Part shown: positions 42,989 through 50,788 of the stretch, piece after piece
Layout of the letters: each line of letters starts with the position of its first letter
Numbering within the stretch: position 1 is the stretch's first letter
From: an uncultured Pseudomonadota bacterium
GTDB lineage: Bacteria; Myxococcota_A; UBA796; SXON01
Direction of reading: 5' to 3'
Length of the DNA: 64,000 nt
Assembly (NCBI GenBank): GCA_903875225.1
Contig: CAIQVJ010000035.1
Span: 38,479 to 102,478, forward strand
Translations under genes and position numbers: made by a program
The notes under the pieces: generated by a model
Seen by the model: the letters and a program-made list of their open reading frames with translations, nothing else
Databases searched by the model: none
Told to the model about the DNA's origin: nothing

Positions 42989-43873
42989 TCAGATCCTGTC
43001 GGGCAGTTCGACGCCGTGGACCGCACATGCGGCGTCCAGGCCCACGGGCTCGACCTTCTCGAGGGAGTCGGTCTCGTAGATGAGCGCACCGTCGTTGTCC
43101 CAGCACTCCGTCCAGGTGTCCTCCAGCCCCGTTCCGAGCGAGACGAGCGCGTCGGCCCGTCCGCCGACGTTCTCGACCCACCGGGCCCGAACGACTGCCG
43201 GGGCTCCAACCTCGTCTCCCAGGTCCAGCGTCGTGCTGAACTGGAAGTCGCCGCTCCCGGTGACCAGCGTGTAGGCGAACGCGGCGTCTGTCGGATCCGT
43301 CGCATCACTGTCGGGCGTCCAGTCGTCCACGACGACGACGAGGTCCACACCATCCCGGTTTTCGTAGGCGACGTCCACCCGGCCTGCGCTCGTCTCCCCC
43401 GTCTGTTCAGACAGCGACGTCTGGTCCCAGGCGAAGGTGCCGTCTCCAGCCGCGACGGTCAGGCCGGCGTAGTGGGTGCCGGCCGCGAACCCGGCTCCGT
43501 TCGACTCGACGGCCCAGTCGTACCGGGTGCCGCCAGTGCGGTCCATGGATGCGGTGAGGTCCGAGCCCGACCAGTCGTACGCCCCCCAGGTGCGGCCATC
43601 CTCCGTGCGGGAAGCCGGCGCTGCCGACCGGATGGTGTCGGCCACTGCCGTCACGGTGAGCAGCCAGTCGTCGAGCGCGGTGCCGACGTCGAGCGTGGTG
43701 GCGAGCAAGGCGGGGGGCGTGCTGGTGTCAGCACCCGGAGGCGCGCTGAGCGTCGTGCGCGTCTCCGCGGGGAGGGCGGCGGCAAAATCGGCGTCTTCGG
43801 TGAACACCGCGTTGCTGATGTTGCCGCATCCGACCATGACCGGGAGCGCCAGGGTGAGGCCGAAGGCCCGCAT
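42989..43873 (-). CDS. Lipoprotein in the sigma/caspase operon
   Basis: 294 residues from ATG 43873, which overlaps the caspase gene stop (TGATG). The signal peptide ends PVMVGC (Cys16). The mature part is Asp/Thr-rich with beta-type segments (YDWSGSDLTASMDRTGGTRY, DVAYENRDGVDLVVVVDDW, WVENVGGRADALVSLG). No known domain. Coupling to the caspase-barrel gene suggests it is a periplasmic or surface partner of that protein. Confidence 0.72.
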   Translation of the reverse strand: MRAFGLTLALPVMVGCGNISNAVFTEDADFAAALPAETRTTLSAPPGADTSTPPALLATTLDVGTALDDWLLTVTAVADTIRSAAPASRTEDGRTWGAYDWSGSDLTASMDRTGGTRYDWAVESNGAGFAAGTHYAGLTVAAGDGTFAWDQTSLSEQTGETSAGRVDVAYENRDGVDLVVVVDDWTPDSDATDPTDAAFAYTLVTGSGDFQFSTTLDLGDEVGAPAVVRARWVENVGGRADALVSLGTGLEDTWTECWDNDGALIYETDSLEKVEPVGLDAACAVHGVELPDRI

Positions 43874-45441
43874 CAGAACCGCCATCCGAGGGCCAGCGCG
43901 ACCTCGGAGTAGAGCATCCCCGTGCGCTCGTCGTCCACGATGTAGGGAAGATAGTGAGTTCGCATCTGGAATTCCACCTCGAAGTGGCGTGGGTACCAGC
44001 CTGCCCAGCCCTCGAGCCCGGGCGCCAGGCCGAACGCCGACTGGGCGTGGGTCTCCGCATCCGGGAAGCTGCGCGCGATGTAGAGACCTTCGAGGTGGAG
44101 CCCTCCACCCACCCGGAAGCGGGCCTCGGGCGTCGCATATCCGAGCCCGAGGCCGAGGCTGGCCGAGGACACGTTCGCTCGCACCGTGTAGTCGAGCCCG
44201 GGGACGCTCAGGTCGCCGACACCGCTGCCGCCCAGCAGATCGAGGCTGGCCCAGGGGCCCTTGCGCCAGTTGAACCGCGCCTCGGCCCCCGCGAGCGGCG
44301 AGCTCGGCAGGTACTGGAGCGTGTGCCCGACGAACCCGCGACCGCCCAGCAGCGCGCGCACCGACATGCGCGGCAGCTTCGCGCGGGTGAGGTCCGCCTC
44401 GATCATGCCCTTGGCGGTGTCATTGGCGTACGCGACGCGTTCGAATCCCTCGCCCGACAGCGCAACGTCCGTACCCTCGGTCACCGTGACCCGGTGGACC
44501 TCCAGCCACGTGGGGGAGCGCCGCTGCACCAGGTAGTGACCGGGCGCCACGGCGAGCTTGCGGTCTGCGTCGGCCACCTCGACCTCGGCGATGAACACGT
44601 GCCGGTCGGGGTCGAACACGGTGAAGGTGCCCGGGTTCAGGTGGGAGAAGCTCAAGGTGCCGCCAGCGCGGGGCAGCTCCGCGATCACGACGTCCCCCGT
44701 ACCGGAGAGCTCCCAGTCGTAGGTCGGATGCTGGGTGCCGCCGCGCGTGTCGGAGGTCTCGAACACGGTCTGGTGGTACACGTAGCGGTAGGTCTCGGAG
44801 AGGGTCACGTGCCCGTCGCGATTGTCGTCGGCGGTGCCCGAGAGCGCGCTGGCCAGGAAGTGGGTGAAGTAGCTCCCCCCGATGGCGTCGCTCTCCTGGC
44901 TCGACTCGTCGCTCGCGGAGGATGTGAGGTACACCGAGCCGCTCGCGTCGAGCCGCTCGTGCACGTCGAACACGAAGCTCGGCGCCAGCGTTCCGCCCTT
45001 TCGCCGCGTGAGGTTCCCGGACTGGCAGGCGTCCACGAACGCGATCCTCACGTCGGCGCCGGAGTGATCGAGCACGTCCGCCAGCTCCGTCCAGGCGAGC
45101 GAGGTGCGGCCGATCTCGAGGTTCACGCTGTCCGCGTGGCCCGAGTAGTAGAACGTGAGGATCGTGTCGTCACCGGCGGCCTCGGCCTGGGCGAGCCGCA
45201 CCTTCAGCGTCCCGAGCGCAGCGAGCACCTGCGTGCGGTTGCCCCCGAGGACCATCTGGAGGTCTTCGGGTTGCACCTCACCCTGTCGGGTGAGGATGCT
45301 CTGCATCTTCTTCGCGTCCTGCTCGGCGAAGTAGAGCGGCTGGGCGCTCGCGGCGCCCTCGTTGTTGCCCACCACGAGCGCAAAACGGCGGATCGCGGCC
45401 TCGGCCGGGGATGTCCACGCAAGCGCCAGGAGCAGCGTCAT
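43873..45441 (-). CDS. Caspase-like peptidase fused to an outer-membrane beta-barrel
   Basis: 522 residues from ATG 45441, coupled to the upstream gene (TGATG). A signal peptide (LLLALAWTSPAEA) precedes a peptidase C14-like domain, residues ~17-260: FALVVGNNEG, the catalytic His in TFYYSGHAD (His102) and the catalytic Cys in AFVDACQSG (Cys139). A beta-rich spacer (~265-345) follows; it resembles a carboxypeptidase-regulatory-like domain. The last ~170 residues (SVRALLGGRGFVG to ALALGWRF) alternate in beta-barrel fashion and end in Phe, as outer-membrane proteins do. Known: caspase-like proteins cleave after basic or acidic residues. Inference: a periplasmic protease anchored in the outer membrane. 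Confidence 0.82.
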   Translation of the reverse strand: MTLLLALAWTSPAEAAIRRFALVVGNNEGAASAQPLYFAEQDAKKMQSILTRQGEVQPEDLQMVLGGNRTQVLAALGTLKVRLAQAEAAGDDTILTFYYSGHADSVNLEIGRTSLAWTELADVLDHSGADVRIAFVDACQSGNLTRRKGGTLAPSFVFDVHERLDASGSVYLTSSASDESSQESDAIGGSYFTHFLASALSGTADDNRDGHVTLSETYRYVYHQTVFETSDTRGGTQHPTYDWELSGTGDVVIAELPRAGGTLSFSHLNPGTFTVFDPDRHVFIAEVEVADADRKLAVAPGHYLVQRRSPTWLEVHRVTVTEGTDVALSGEGFERVAYANDTAKGMIEADLTRAKLPRMSVRALLGGRGFVGHTLQYLPSSPLAGAEARFNWRKGPWASLDLLGGSGVGDLSVPGLDYTVRANVSSASLGLGLGYATPEARFRVGGGLHLEGLYIARSFPDAETHAQSAFGLAPGLEGWAGWYPRHFEVEFQMRTHYLPYIVDDERTGMLYSEVALALGWRF

Positions 45442-46268
45442 CAGTCCACCTTCTCCAGCGAGACGGTGGCGATGTCCGCGTCGTCCGCATCGCCGAGCGC
45501 ATCGACGGCGTCCACGCCGCCCTCGGCGAAGGCGTCCTCGGCGCGGGCCCGCGCCCGGTCCACGGTCCAATCCCCGAAGAACCCGACGAACACCTCGGGC
45601 GAGGGGGCGTCGTCGAGCACCACCGAGCCGTCGAGCACGTGGCGCTCCCCGGGGACCACCTCGACGGGCTCCTCGCCGTGGGCAGGCCAGAACACGCTGA
45701 CCACGCCCTCGGCGTCGACGGACAGCAACACCAGGCGATCGGCGGCCGTGCGGTAGGTGAACTGCACGGCGTCCCCGGTCTGCAGGGGATTGGCGGGGTC
45801 GCCGGGGAACACGTTGCCACCGCGCTGCACGTAGAACCCGAGATCGCTCGACCCGCCCTTGAGCCGGTTGGGATCGCGGGGCGTCAGCACGAAGAGAGCG
45901 AGCGCCGCTGCGCAGAGGGTGGCGCCCGCGCCCGCCCAGCGTGTCCAGCCCCAACGCGGCAGCCGTCGCCGCGGCGCAACCGTCCTGGGGGGCGTCACAT
46001 CGGCGCGGGCGGGGTCGGGGCGACCTGCGATCCCAGGGTCCGGCTGGGCGTCGTCGTCCAGCGGCACGCTCGTCGCAGGAAGATCGGCCAACAACGCTGC
46101 CCGGGCGACGAGACCCTCGAAGTCGAAGGGGGCCACGCGCGTCGATGCCACCGCGGCAGCGAAGGCAGGGTCGACCTGATCCGGGGGAAATCCCGGGTCC
46201 TCACCCGTCAGGCCGCGGGCCTGGGCGAGTCGGGAGGGGCGAGAGCCGTCGTTGAGCGGGTCGTTCAT
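45441..46268 (-). CDS. Single-pass membrane protein with DUF4384-like periplasmic domain, candidate sigma regulator
   Basis: 275 residues from ATG 46268, overlapping the sigma-factor stop (ATGA). Residues 1-110 are cytoplasmic, Asp/Pro/Arg-rich and without the HxxxCxxC zinc motif of classical anti-sigma factors. One membrane helix lies at ~111-128 (WAGAGATLCAAALALFVL). The periplasmic part (~143-235: GFYVQRGGNVFPG, LQTGDAVQFTYRTAADRLVLL, EGVVSVFWPAHGEE) has the DUF4384 look often found near caspase-like genes. Its position directly after the sigma gene suggests an anti-sigma or signal-relay role; this is inference. Confidence 0.72.
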   Translation of the reverse strand: MNDPLNDGSRPSRLAQARGLTGEDPGFPPDQVDPAFAAAVASTRVAPFDFEGLVARAALLADLPATSVPLDDDAQPDPGIAGRPDPARADVTPPRTVAPRRRLPRWGWTRWAGAGATLCAAALALFVLTPRDPNRLKGGSSDLGFYVQRGGNVFPGDPANPLQTGDAVQFTYRTAADRLVLLSVDAEGVVSVFWPAHGEEPVEVVPGERHVLDGSVVLDDAPSPEVFVGFFGDWTVDRARARAEDAFAEGGVDAVDALGDADDADIATVSLEKVD

Positions 46269-46843
46269 GGGCGCACCAGCGAGTGGATCAGGAAGAACGC
46301 GAAGATCCCCGAAAGCACGACTCCGAGCGTGCGGCGAGCGAGGTCGACGAAGGCGTCGTGCCGCTTGCGCAGCGTGGGCTGCGAGATGCCGACGAGGCGC
46401 GCCGTCTCCTCGCGCGTGAGGTCGTCGAAGTAGAGGTGGACGACGATGCGCCGGGTCTGGTCGTCGCAGCCGCGGATCAACTCCCGGAGCGTCGCGGCGT
46501 CGAGTCGGCCGACGGGGTCGATGGTCGGCGCCTGTTCCCCCTGGATCTCGTCCTTGTGGTTGTCGTGCTTGCGGCTCCTGCCCTTGTGATCGCGGAGCTG
46601 GTTGAGGCACCAGTTCGTGGAGATCTGGTACATCCAGGTGAGCGGGGAGGCCTCGGCCCGAAAGCCGTCCCAGTGGCGGATCACCCGGGCGAACGTCTCC
46701 TGCACGGCGTCTGCCGCCCCCTCGTCGTTCCCGAGGATGCTGCGAGCACGAGCGTGCAGGACCGGGGCGTACCGCCGGTACAGGGCCTCGACCTCGGCCG
46801 GGGAGGGCCCGGGGGAGGGTGCAGCGTCGGCGAGTTCAGCCAT
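46265..46843 (-). CDS. ECF-type sigma factor with C-terminal membrane helix
   Basis: 192 residues from ATG 46843, four bases after AAGGAG (the GTG at 46846 is too close to that site). Sigma region 2: YRRYAPVLHARARSILG, AADAVQETFARVIRHWDGF and SPLTWMYQISTNWCLNQLRD. Sigma region 4: DDLTREETARLVGISQPTLRKR. Unusually, the protein ends in about 18 hydrophobic residues (LGVVLSGIFAFFLIHSLV) that look like a membrane anchor. It heads a coupled series: single-pass protein, caspase-barrel, lipoprotein, GHMP kinase. Confidence 0.88.
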   Translation of the reverse strand: MAELADAAPSPGPSPAEVEALYRRYAPVLHARARSILGNDEGAADAVQETFARVIRHWDGFRAEASPLTWMYQISTNWCLNQLRDHKGRSRKHDNHKDEIQGEQAPTIDPVGRLDAATLRELIRGCDDQTRRIVVHLYFDDLTREETARLVGISQPTLRKRHDAFVDLARRTLGVVLSGIFAFFLIHSLVRP

Positions 46844-46885
46844 CACGCTCCTTTGACCCGCCGCGGCGGACCGACTGAAACAAAT

Positions 46886-48421
46886 TCAGTGTTCCCAGAC
46901 GGCCTGCAGGCCCTCTATCCCCTTGTTTCCAGCCTCGAACGTGGAGAGGTCGTGGATCTGCCACGCCGCGCGCACCGCTGCGGTGCCATAGGCGTCCAGG
47001 AGCCAGCGGGAGAAGCTCACCCACGCCGCGGGGGGCGGGCCCTCGCGGAAGCTCAAGCCGGTGCGCAGGTCGCCGCGTGCCGCAGGGATGTCGGCGCCCG
47101 AGAGCGCGGTGGTGAACGCCGCGGCGAACAGCGGGTTGCCCGGCGGACCCCAGAGCTCCCGCAGGTCGGCCCGGAGGATGCATGCGGTCGCCTCCGGGTC
47201 GCTGGTCGCGCTGCAGATGGGCAGGCTCATCGGCGTGGGGCCGAAGCGGACGTCCACCACGCCGGCGGTGGGCTGTCCGAGCAGGGCGAGCGCGCCGCGC
47301 ACGGCCTGGTCGATGTGGGCGAGGTGGGTCTCGGCGTCGGGCACCTGCGCGGGGTCTGCCAGGAGTCGTACGGCGGTGCCGGACCACGCCCGCACGAGCT
47401 TGCGGGGGGCGCCGGGCGCGGCGTCGGAGCGGGTGAAGCGCACGTCGTCTGCGTTCGCGAAGCCGCCCCCCTTCGCTCGCAGGGTCACGGCGACAGCGCT
47501 GGCGCCGTCCGGGCACACACCCTTTGCCTCCACGTCGGCCCAGCTTCCGTCGGTCACGCTTGTGCTCGCGACCTCGCCGAGCGATCTCCCGTCGTCGTCC
47601 TCCCACCGCAGGACGACCCCGACCGCGCTGCCCTCGGCGGTGAGCCGGGCGTGCGCGCTCACGGTCACTCCGGCGGCGAGCCCCACGCGCTGCACAAGCT
47701 CGGCATCGCCCTCGAGCCGCACGGAGTGGGCCCCGAGCGTGGTCCGCGCGGGATCCTGGACAGCCACGCCGCTCGCCGACCAGGCGACCCGCAGGGCGAT
47801 CGGGTCCTCGAAGCTGCCATCGATCAGGCCCACCGGGTCGAGCTCGGGTGGGGCCCAGCCCACGGCGCGCATCTGCCGCCACGCCTCCACCGTCCGCCAC
47901 TCCGTCGGCCATGCCACGGGCACATCCACCGTGCCTTGCGGCGACGTGAGTCCGAGCCAGACGACCGTGTTCGCCTCGGTCCGCACCTCGTACGTGCGGG
48001 GGTGCCGGAGCCCGACGCGCGGCCCGATCTCCGCGAGGAGCTCCGCCTCGGCGCTCGATGGCGCAGTCTGCACGTAACTCTGGCCGTTCTGCACCCGCCA
48101 CCGGTCCGCCGGATCGAGCTGCAGGATCAGGCTCAGCGCCAGCCAGGTGGTCGGGTCTGCCCGCTCGGCGTCCAGGAGGGTGAGGGTCCGGTCCGCCGGG
48201 GCGGCTGCAACACCCTGGGAATGCTGGTCTCCCCACCAGTCCCGGCCGAGCGTGTCCAGGCGCGCGAGCGCGGAGCCCGCCCCGGACGCCGCTCCCGAGG
48301 GTCCCGCGAGCGCGCCCGGCAGCGCCGAGAGGGAGGCGAGGAGGAGCAGCAGGGTGCGGGTCCGTCCGCGGGGGGCTGGGCAACTGGGCAAACGGGCGTC
48401 CGGGGCGGGAGTGCTGGGCAT
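46886..48421 (-). CDS. Secreted hypothetical protein
   Basis: 511 residues. A signal peptide (RTLLLLLASLSALPGALA) follows a basic N terminus. The middle contains a carbohydrate-binding-like or jelly-roll segment (~200-320: GLIDGSFEDPIALRVAWSASG, in parts; VLRWEDDDGRSLGEV, DVEAKGVCPDGASAVAVTL). The C-terminal third looks like a peptidase-MA-type region (LWGPPGNPLFAAAFTTALSG) but lacks HExxH, so no activity is claimed. It lies 42 bp upstream of the sigma factor on the same strand and may or may not share its transcript. Confidence 0.65.
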   Translation of the reverse strand: MPSTPAPDARLPSCPAPRGRTRTLLLLLASLSALPGALAGPSGAASGAGSALARLDTLGRDWWGDQHSQGVAAAPADRTLTLLDAERADPTTWLALSLILQLDPADRWRVQNGQSYVQTAPSSAEAELLAEIGPRVGLRHPRTYEVRTEANTVVWLGLTSPQGTVDVPVAWPTEWRTVEAWRQMRAVGWAPPELDPVGLIDGSFEDPIALRVAWSASGVAVQDPARTTLGAHSVRLEGDAELVQRVGLAAGVTVSAHARLTAEGSAVGVVLRWEDDDGRSLGEVASTSVTDGSWADVEAKGVCPDGASAVAVTLRAKGGGFANADDVRFTRSDAAPGAPRKLVRAWSGTAVRLLADPAQVPDAETHLAHIDQAVRGALALLGQPTAGVVDVRFGPTPMSLPICSATSDPEATACILRADLRELWGPPGNPLFAAAFTTALSGADIPAARGDLRTGLSFREGPPPAAWVSFSRWLLDAYGTAAVRAAWQIHDLSTFEAGNKGIEGLQAVWEH

Positions 48422-48562
48422 CGACCCAAAAAGAAGCTGAGGACATGCGCGACGCGCCCGGTCATGCTATCCGACAACAGTGACGGACGTAGAGAATCGA
48501 GCGTGCGCTGGCGGCTGGACCCGGTCGCAGCCAGCGCGCTGGGCAATCGTACACGGTGAACC
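48422..48562. other. Divergent intergenic region
   Basis: 141 bp between a leftward secreted-protein gene and a rightward HTH-type gene. It must hold promoters for both, but I see no strong -10/-35 pair or long palindrome in it. Confidence 0.5.
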
Positions 48563-49723
48563 ATGACTACGGCGATGCGTGAAGCGAAATGGTGGGCAGA
48601 CTGCGTGCAGGCGCTGCGGTCGGACGCCCTGCAGGACGTGGCCGATCGGTTCAAGGTCGATGCGGATGCGCTGCGCGGGGAGCTCGCCGAAGAAGGTGCG
48701 GGGCTCGCGGCCGAGCGTACGTCCTGGTGGCCCGAGGCCATGCGTATGCGCGCGTCGCAGCCGCTGCGCGCGATCGCAAGGGCCTTCTGCACCGAGCCCC
48801 GGCGGATCCGGCGCGCACTGGCTCGCCTGAACCTGCGGGTCGGCGGGCGTGACATCGCCGACGATGCGGGGGCTGCGCAGCTCTCCGGTCTGCGGGACGT
48901 GCTCGGGCGGGAGCCGGACGGCGTCGTGGCGAAGATGGGCAAGGTCATCCCGGAGGCCGTGCAGGGCGAGCGCAAGCGGCTGAACATTCCAGCCTACGTG
49001 CAGCGGCGGCGCGTTCGCCTGTCGCGCGAGGACGAGGCGTGGATCCGTGGCCCGAAGCGCGGGCGCCGCGCCAAGGTGCACGTGGAAGAGAACCTGCAGG
49101 TGGTTCGGCGGCCTCTGCGCACCGACGAGAACGCACATCGGCCCACTGGCTGGGGCGTCGGCCACGCTGACCCCCGGCCCCGTTTCGCCGGGGAGACGCC
49201 GTTCCGGCCGCCCCGGATCGACCGTGACTTCTTCCGGTCCCAGGGCGCCGAGGAGATGGAGAGGCTGCTCCAGCCCGTGCGTCAGCGGGATGGCCGCCAG
49301 CGGATCGTGCGTTCCGAGGCCGTGCGCCCGCTCCCGCCCGAGAGCCGGCCTCCGGTCCATTCCTCACCCCCGGTCGCCCCGCTGCCCACCGTTCGGCGCG
49401 CCGTGAGCGACTCCGGCGCGGTCGCGGCGAGCTTGTCGAGGGCCTCCGCGGTGCCGGTTTCGGTACCCCCGGCGGTGGAGCGCCCCCGGTTGCCCTCGGT
49501 CCGCAGTGTCAGGCCCCTCGCTCGGACCGAACCGGTGAGTGCTCCTCCAGTCACGGAGGCGGTGTCCGGCGAGGCCGAGTGGCTCGTCTACATTCCCGGT
49601 AACGAAACTCCACTTCGTGTCTACGCCCAGGACATCGTGCAGGCGATCGCTGCCGCTGGTCGCATCGTTCCGTCGGAGTTGTTGCGGCTGGCGTCTGTAT
49701 GGCGTGCGGATGAGGCGCCCTGA
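48563..49723 (+). CDS. Hypothetical DNA-binding-like protein with helix-turn-helix segments
   Basis: 386 residues. The N-terminal ~95 residues contain two similar helix-turn-helix-like units: ALQDVADRFKVDADALRGEL and PLRAIARAFCTEPRRIRRAL, each of the 'is the next step applied by sequence identity' kind seen in small DNA-binding proteins. A basic region (ERKRLNIPAYVQRRRVRLSR) and a long Pro/Arg/Ser-rich linker (~190-330) follow. A compact C-terminal piece comes last (EWLVYIPGNETPLRVYAQD, then VQAIAAAGRIVPSELLRLA). Probably a nucleoid or regulatory protein; no family recognised. Confidence 0.6.
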   Translation: MTTAMREAKWWADCVQALRSDALQDVADRFKVDADALRGELAEEGAGLAAERTSWWPEAMRMRASQPLRAIARAFCTEPRRIRRALARLNLRVGGRDIADDAGAAQLSGLRDVLGREPDGVVAKMGKVIPEAVQGERKRLNIPAYVQRRRVRLSREDEAWIRGPKRGRRAKVHVEENLQVVRRPLRTDENAHRPTGWGVGHADPRPRFAGETPFRPPRIDRDFFRSQGAEEMERLLQPVRQRDGRQRIVRSEAVRPLPPESRPPVHSSPPVAPLPTVRRAVSDSGAVAASLSRASAVPVSVPPAVERPRLPSVRSVRPLARTEPVSAPPVTEAVSGEAEWLVYIPGNETPLRVYAQDIVQAIAAAGRIVPSELLRLASVWRADEAP

Positions 49724-49804
49724 GGGGCTCCGCGGCCGACTGCACACTGCGGGCAGGTTTTGGCACCCGGCGGGTTAGGTAGGCGTCCCACTTTCGGAGC
49801 GCCT

Positions 49805-50770
49805 TTGCTCGGCTTCATCCTTTCCGGAATGCTGCAGTTCGCAGCTCCCGCAGCCCACGCTGCGCCCGTTCCCGGCCCCCCGCCCGTGGTGCTCGACGCG
49901 ATCGACGCCACGCTCGCGCCCGGAGCATCCGGGAACGTCGGCGTGCAGATGGAGATCGGGGCCGGATACCACGTGTACGTCGACATGCTGGACGTGAAGC
50001 TCGTCGCAGCCGGTGGGCTCGACGTCTCCGCGCCGGTCTACCCGGCTGGCGAGCAGGTGCCGGATCCCGCGGCTCCGGGGCAGACCCGTGAGCAGTACCA
50101 GGGCGCGGCGAGGGTGCAGCTTGCCGTGGCCGTCCCGAGAACGGCCGCGGCCGGCAGTTCGCACGCCGTGCAGCTCCACGTCCGCTACCAGGCCTGCACG
50201 AAGGACCTGTGCACCATGCCGGTGGAGGAGGACCTCACCGCACTCGTGACCGTCCCGAAGCCCTCGGGAGCGCTCTGGGTGCCGGCGCCGGTCGCCCTGT
50301 TGGAGTGGGTGGCGAGCGCACGGGCTGAGGAGCCGCCGCCCCCCGAGGAGAAGGCCGTCATCTTCAGTGCCGGCCCGCCTGCGGACGATCGCGTGGTGGT
50401 GCACTGCGACCTGCAGGGGGAGTGGCACATGAACAAGATGTTCGTGGGTGCCAGCCTGCCGACCCCGGGCGCCCTCTCGCTGGGAGACCCGCTGTTTCCC
50501 GCGGCTCACGCCTCCGGCAAGGTCGAGGACGGGTCGTACCGGGAGGACTTCACCGAGGACTTCGACCTCATCGTACCGATCACCGGTCCGGCGGGCGATG
50601 CCTCGGTCGAGGTGGAGGTCGGGTATCAGGCATGCAAGGGCGTGGAGCTCTGCCGGATGCCGACCTCCGAGAAGATCACGGTTCCCGTGCATCTGACGGG
50701 GGCCGCGCTCCCGGCTCCGGTTCCCGCGCCTGCGGCCCTGCCTCCCGCCGCTGCGCCCGCCCCGGTGTAG
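49805..50770 (+). CDS. dsbD: DsbD N-terminal part, ended by an in-frame TAG
   Basis: About 321 residues from a TTG at 49805, which has CGGAG five bases upstream and gives a normal signal peptide ending AHA; a TTG at 49760 is also open. Two tandem DsbD-alpha-like domains follow: residues ~20-150, with YQACTKDLCTMP, and ~185-300, with YQACKGVELCRMP. Each carries the Cys pair that passes electrons in DsbD. An Ala/Pro linker then meets TAG at 50768-50770. The same frame continues directly into DsbD beta and gamma domains. A single CAG-to-TAG change would explain this, so it is either a sequencing error, a nonsense mutation, or a genuinely split or read-through gene. Confidence 0.8.
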   Translation: MLGFILSGMLQFAAPAAHAAPVPGPPPVVLDAIDATLAPGASGNVGVQMEIGAGYHVYVDMLDVKLVAAGGLDVSAPVYPAGEQVPDPAAPGQTREQYQGAARVQLAVAVPRTAAAGSSHAVQLHVRYQACTKDLCTMPVEEDLTALVTVPKPSGALWVPAPVALLEWVASARAEEPPPPEEKAVIFSAGPPADDRVVVHCDLQGEWHMNKMFVGASLPTPGALSLGDPLFPAAHASGKVEDGSYREDFTEDFDLIVPITGPAGDASVEVEVGYQACKGVELCRMPTSEKITVPVHLTGAALPAPVPAPAALPPAAAPAPV

Positions 50771-50788
50771 GCCGCGGCCCCGGCGCCC

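Noticed and set aside
46283..48559. 758-codon open frame antisense to the sigma factor and the secreted protein
   Set aside because: Low-complexity composition and no motif; both minus-strand genes are well supported.
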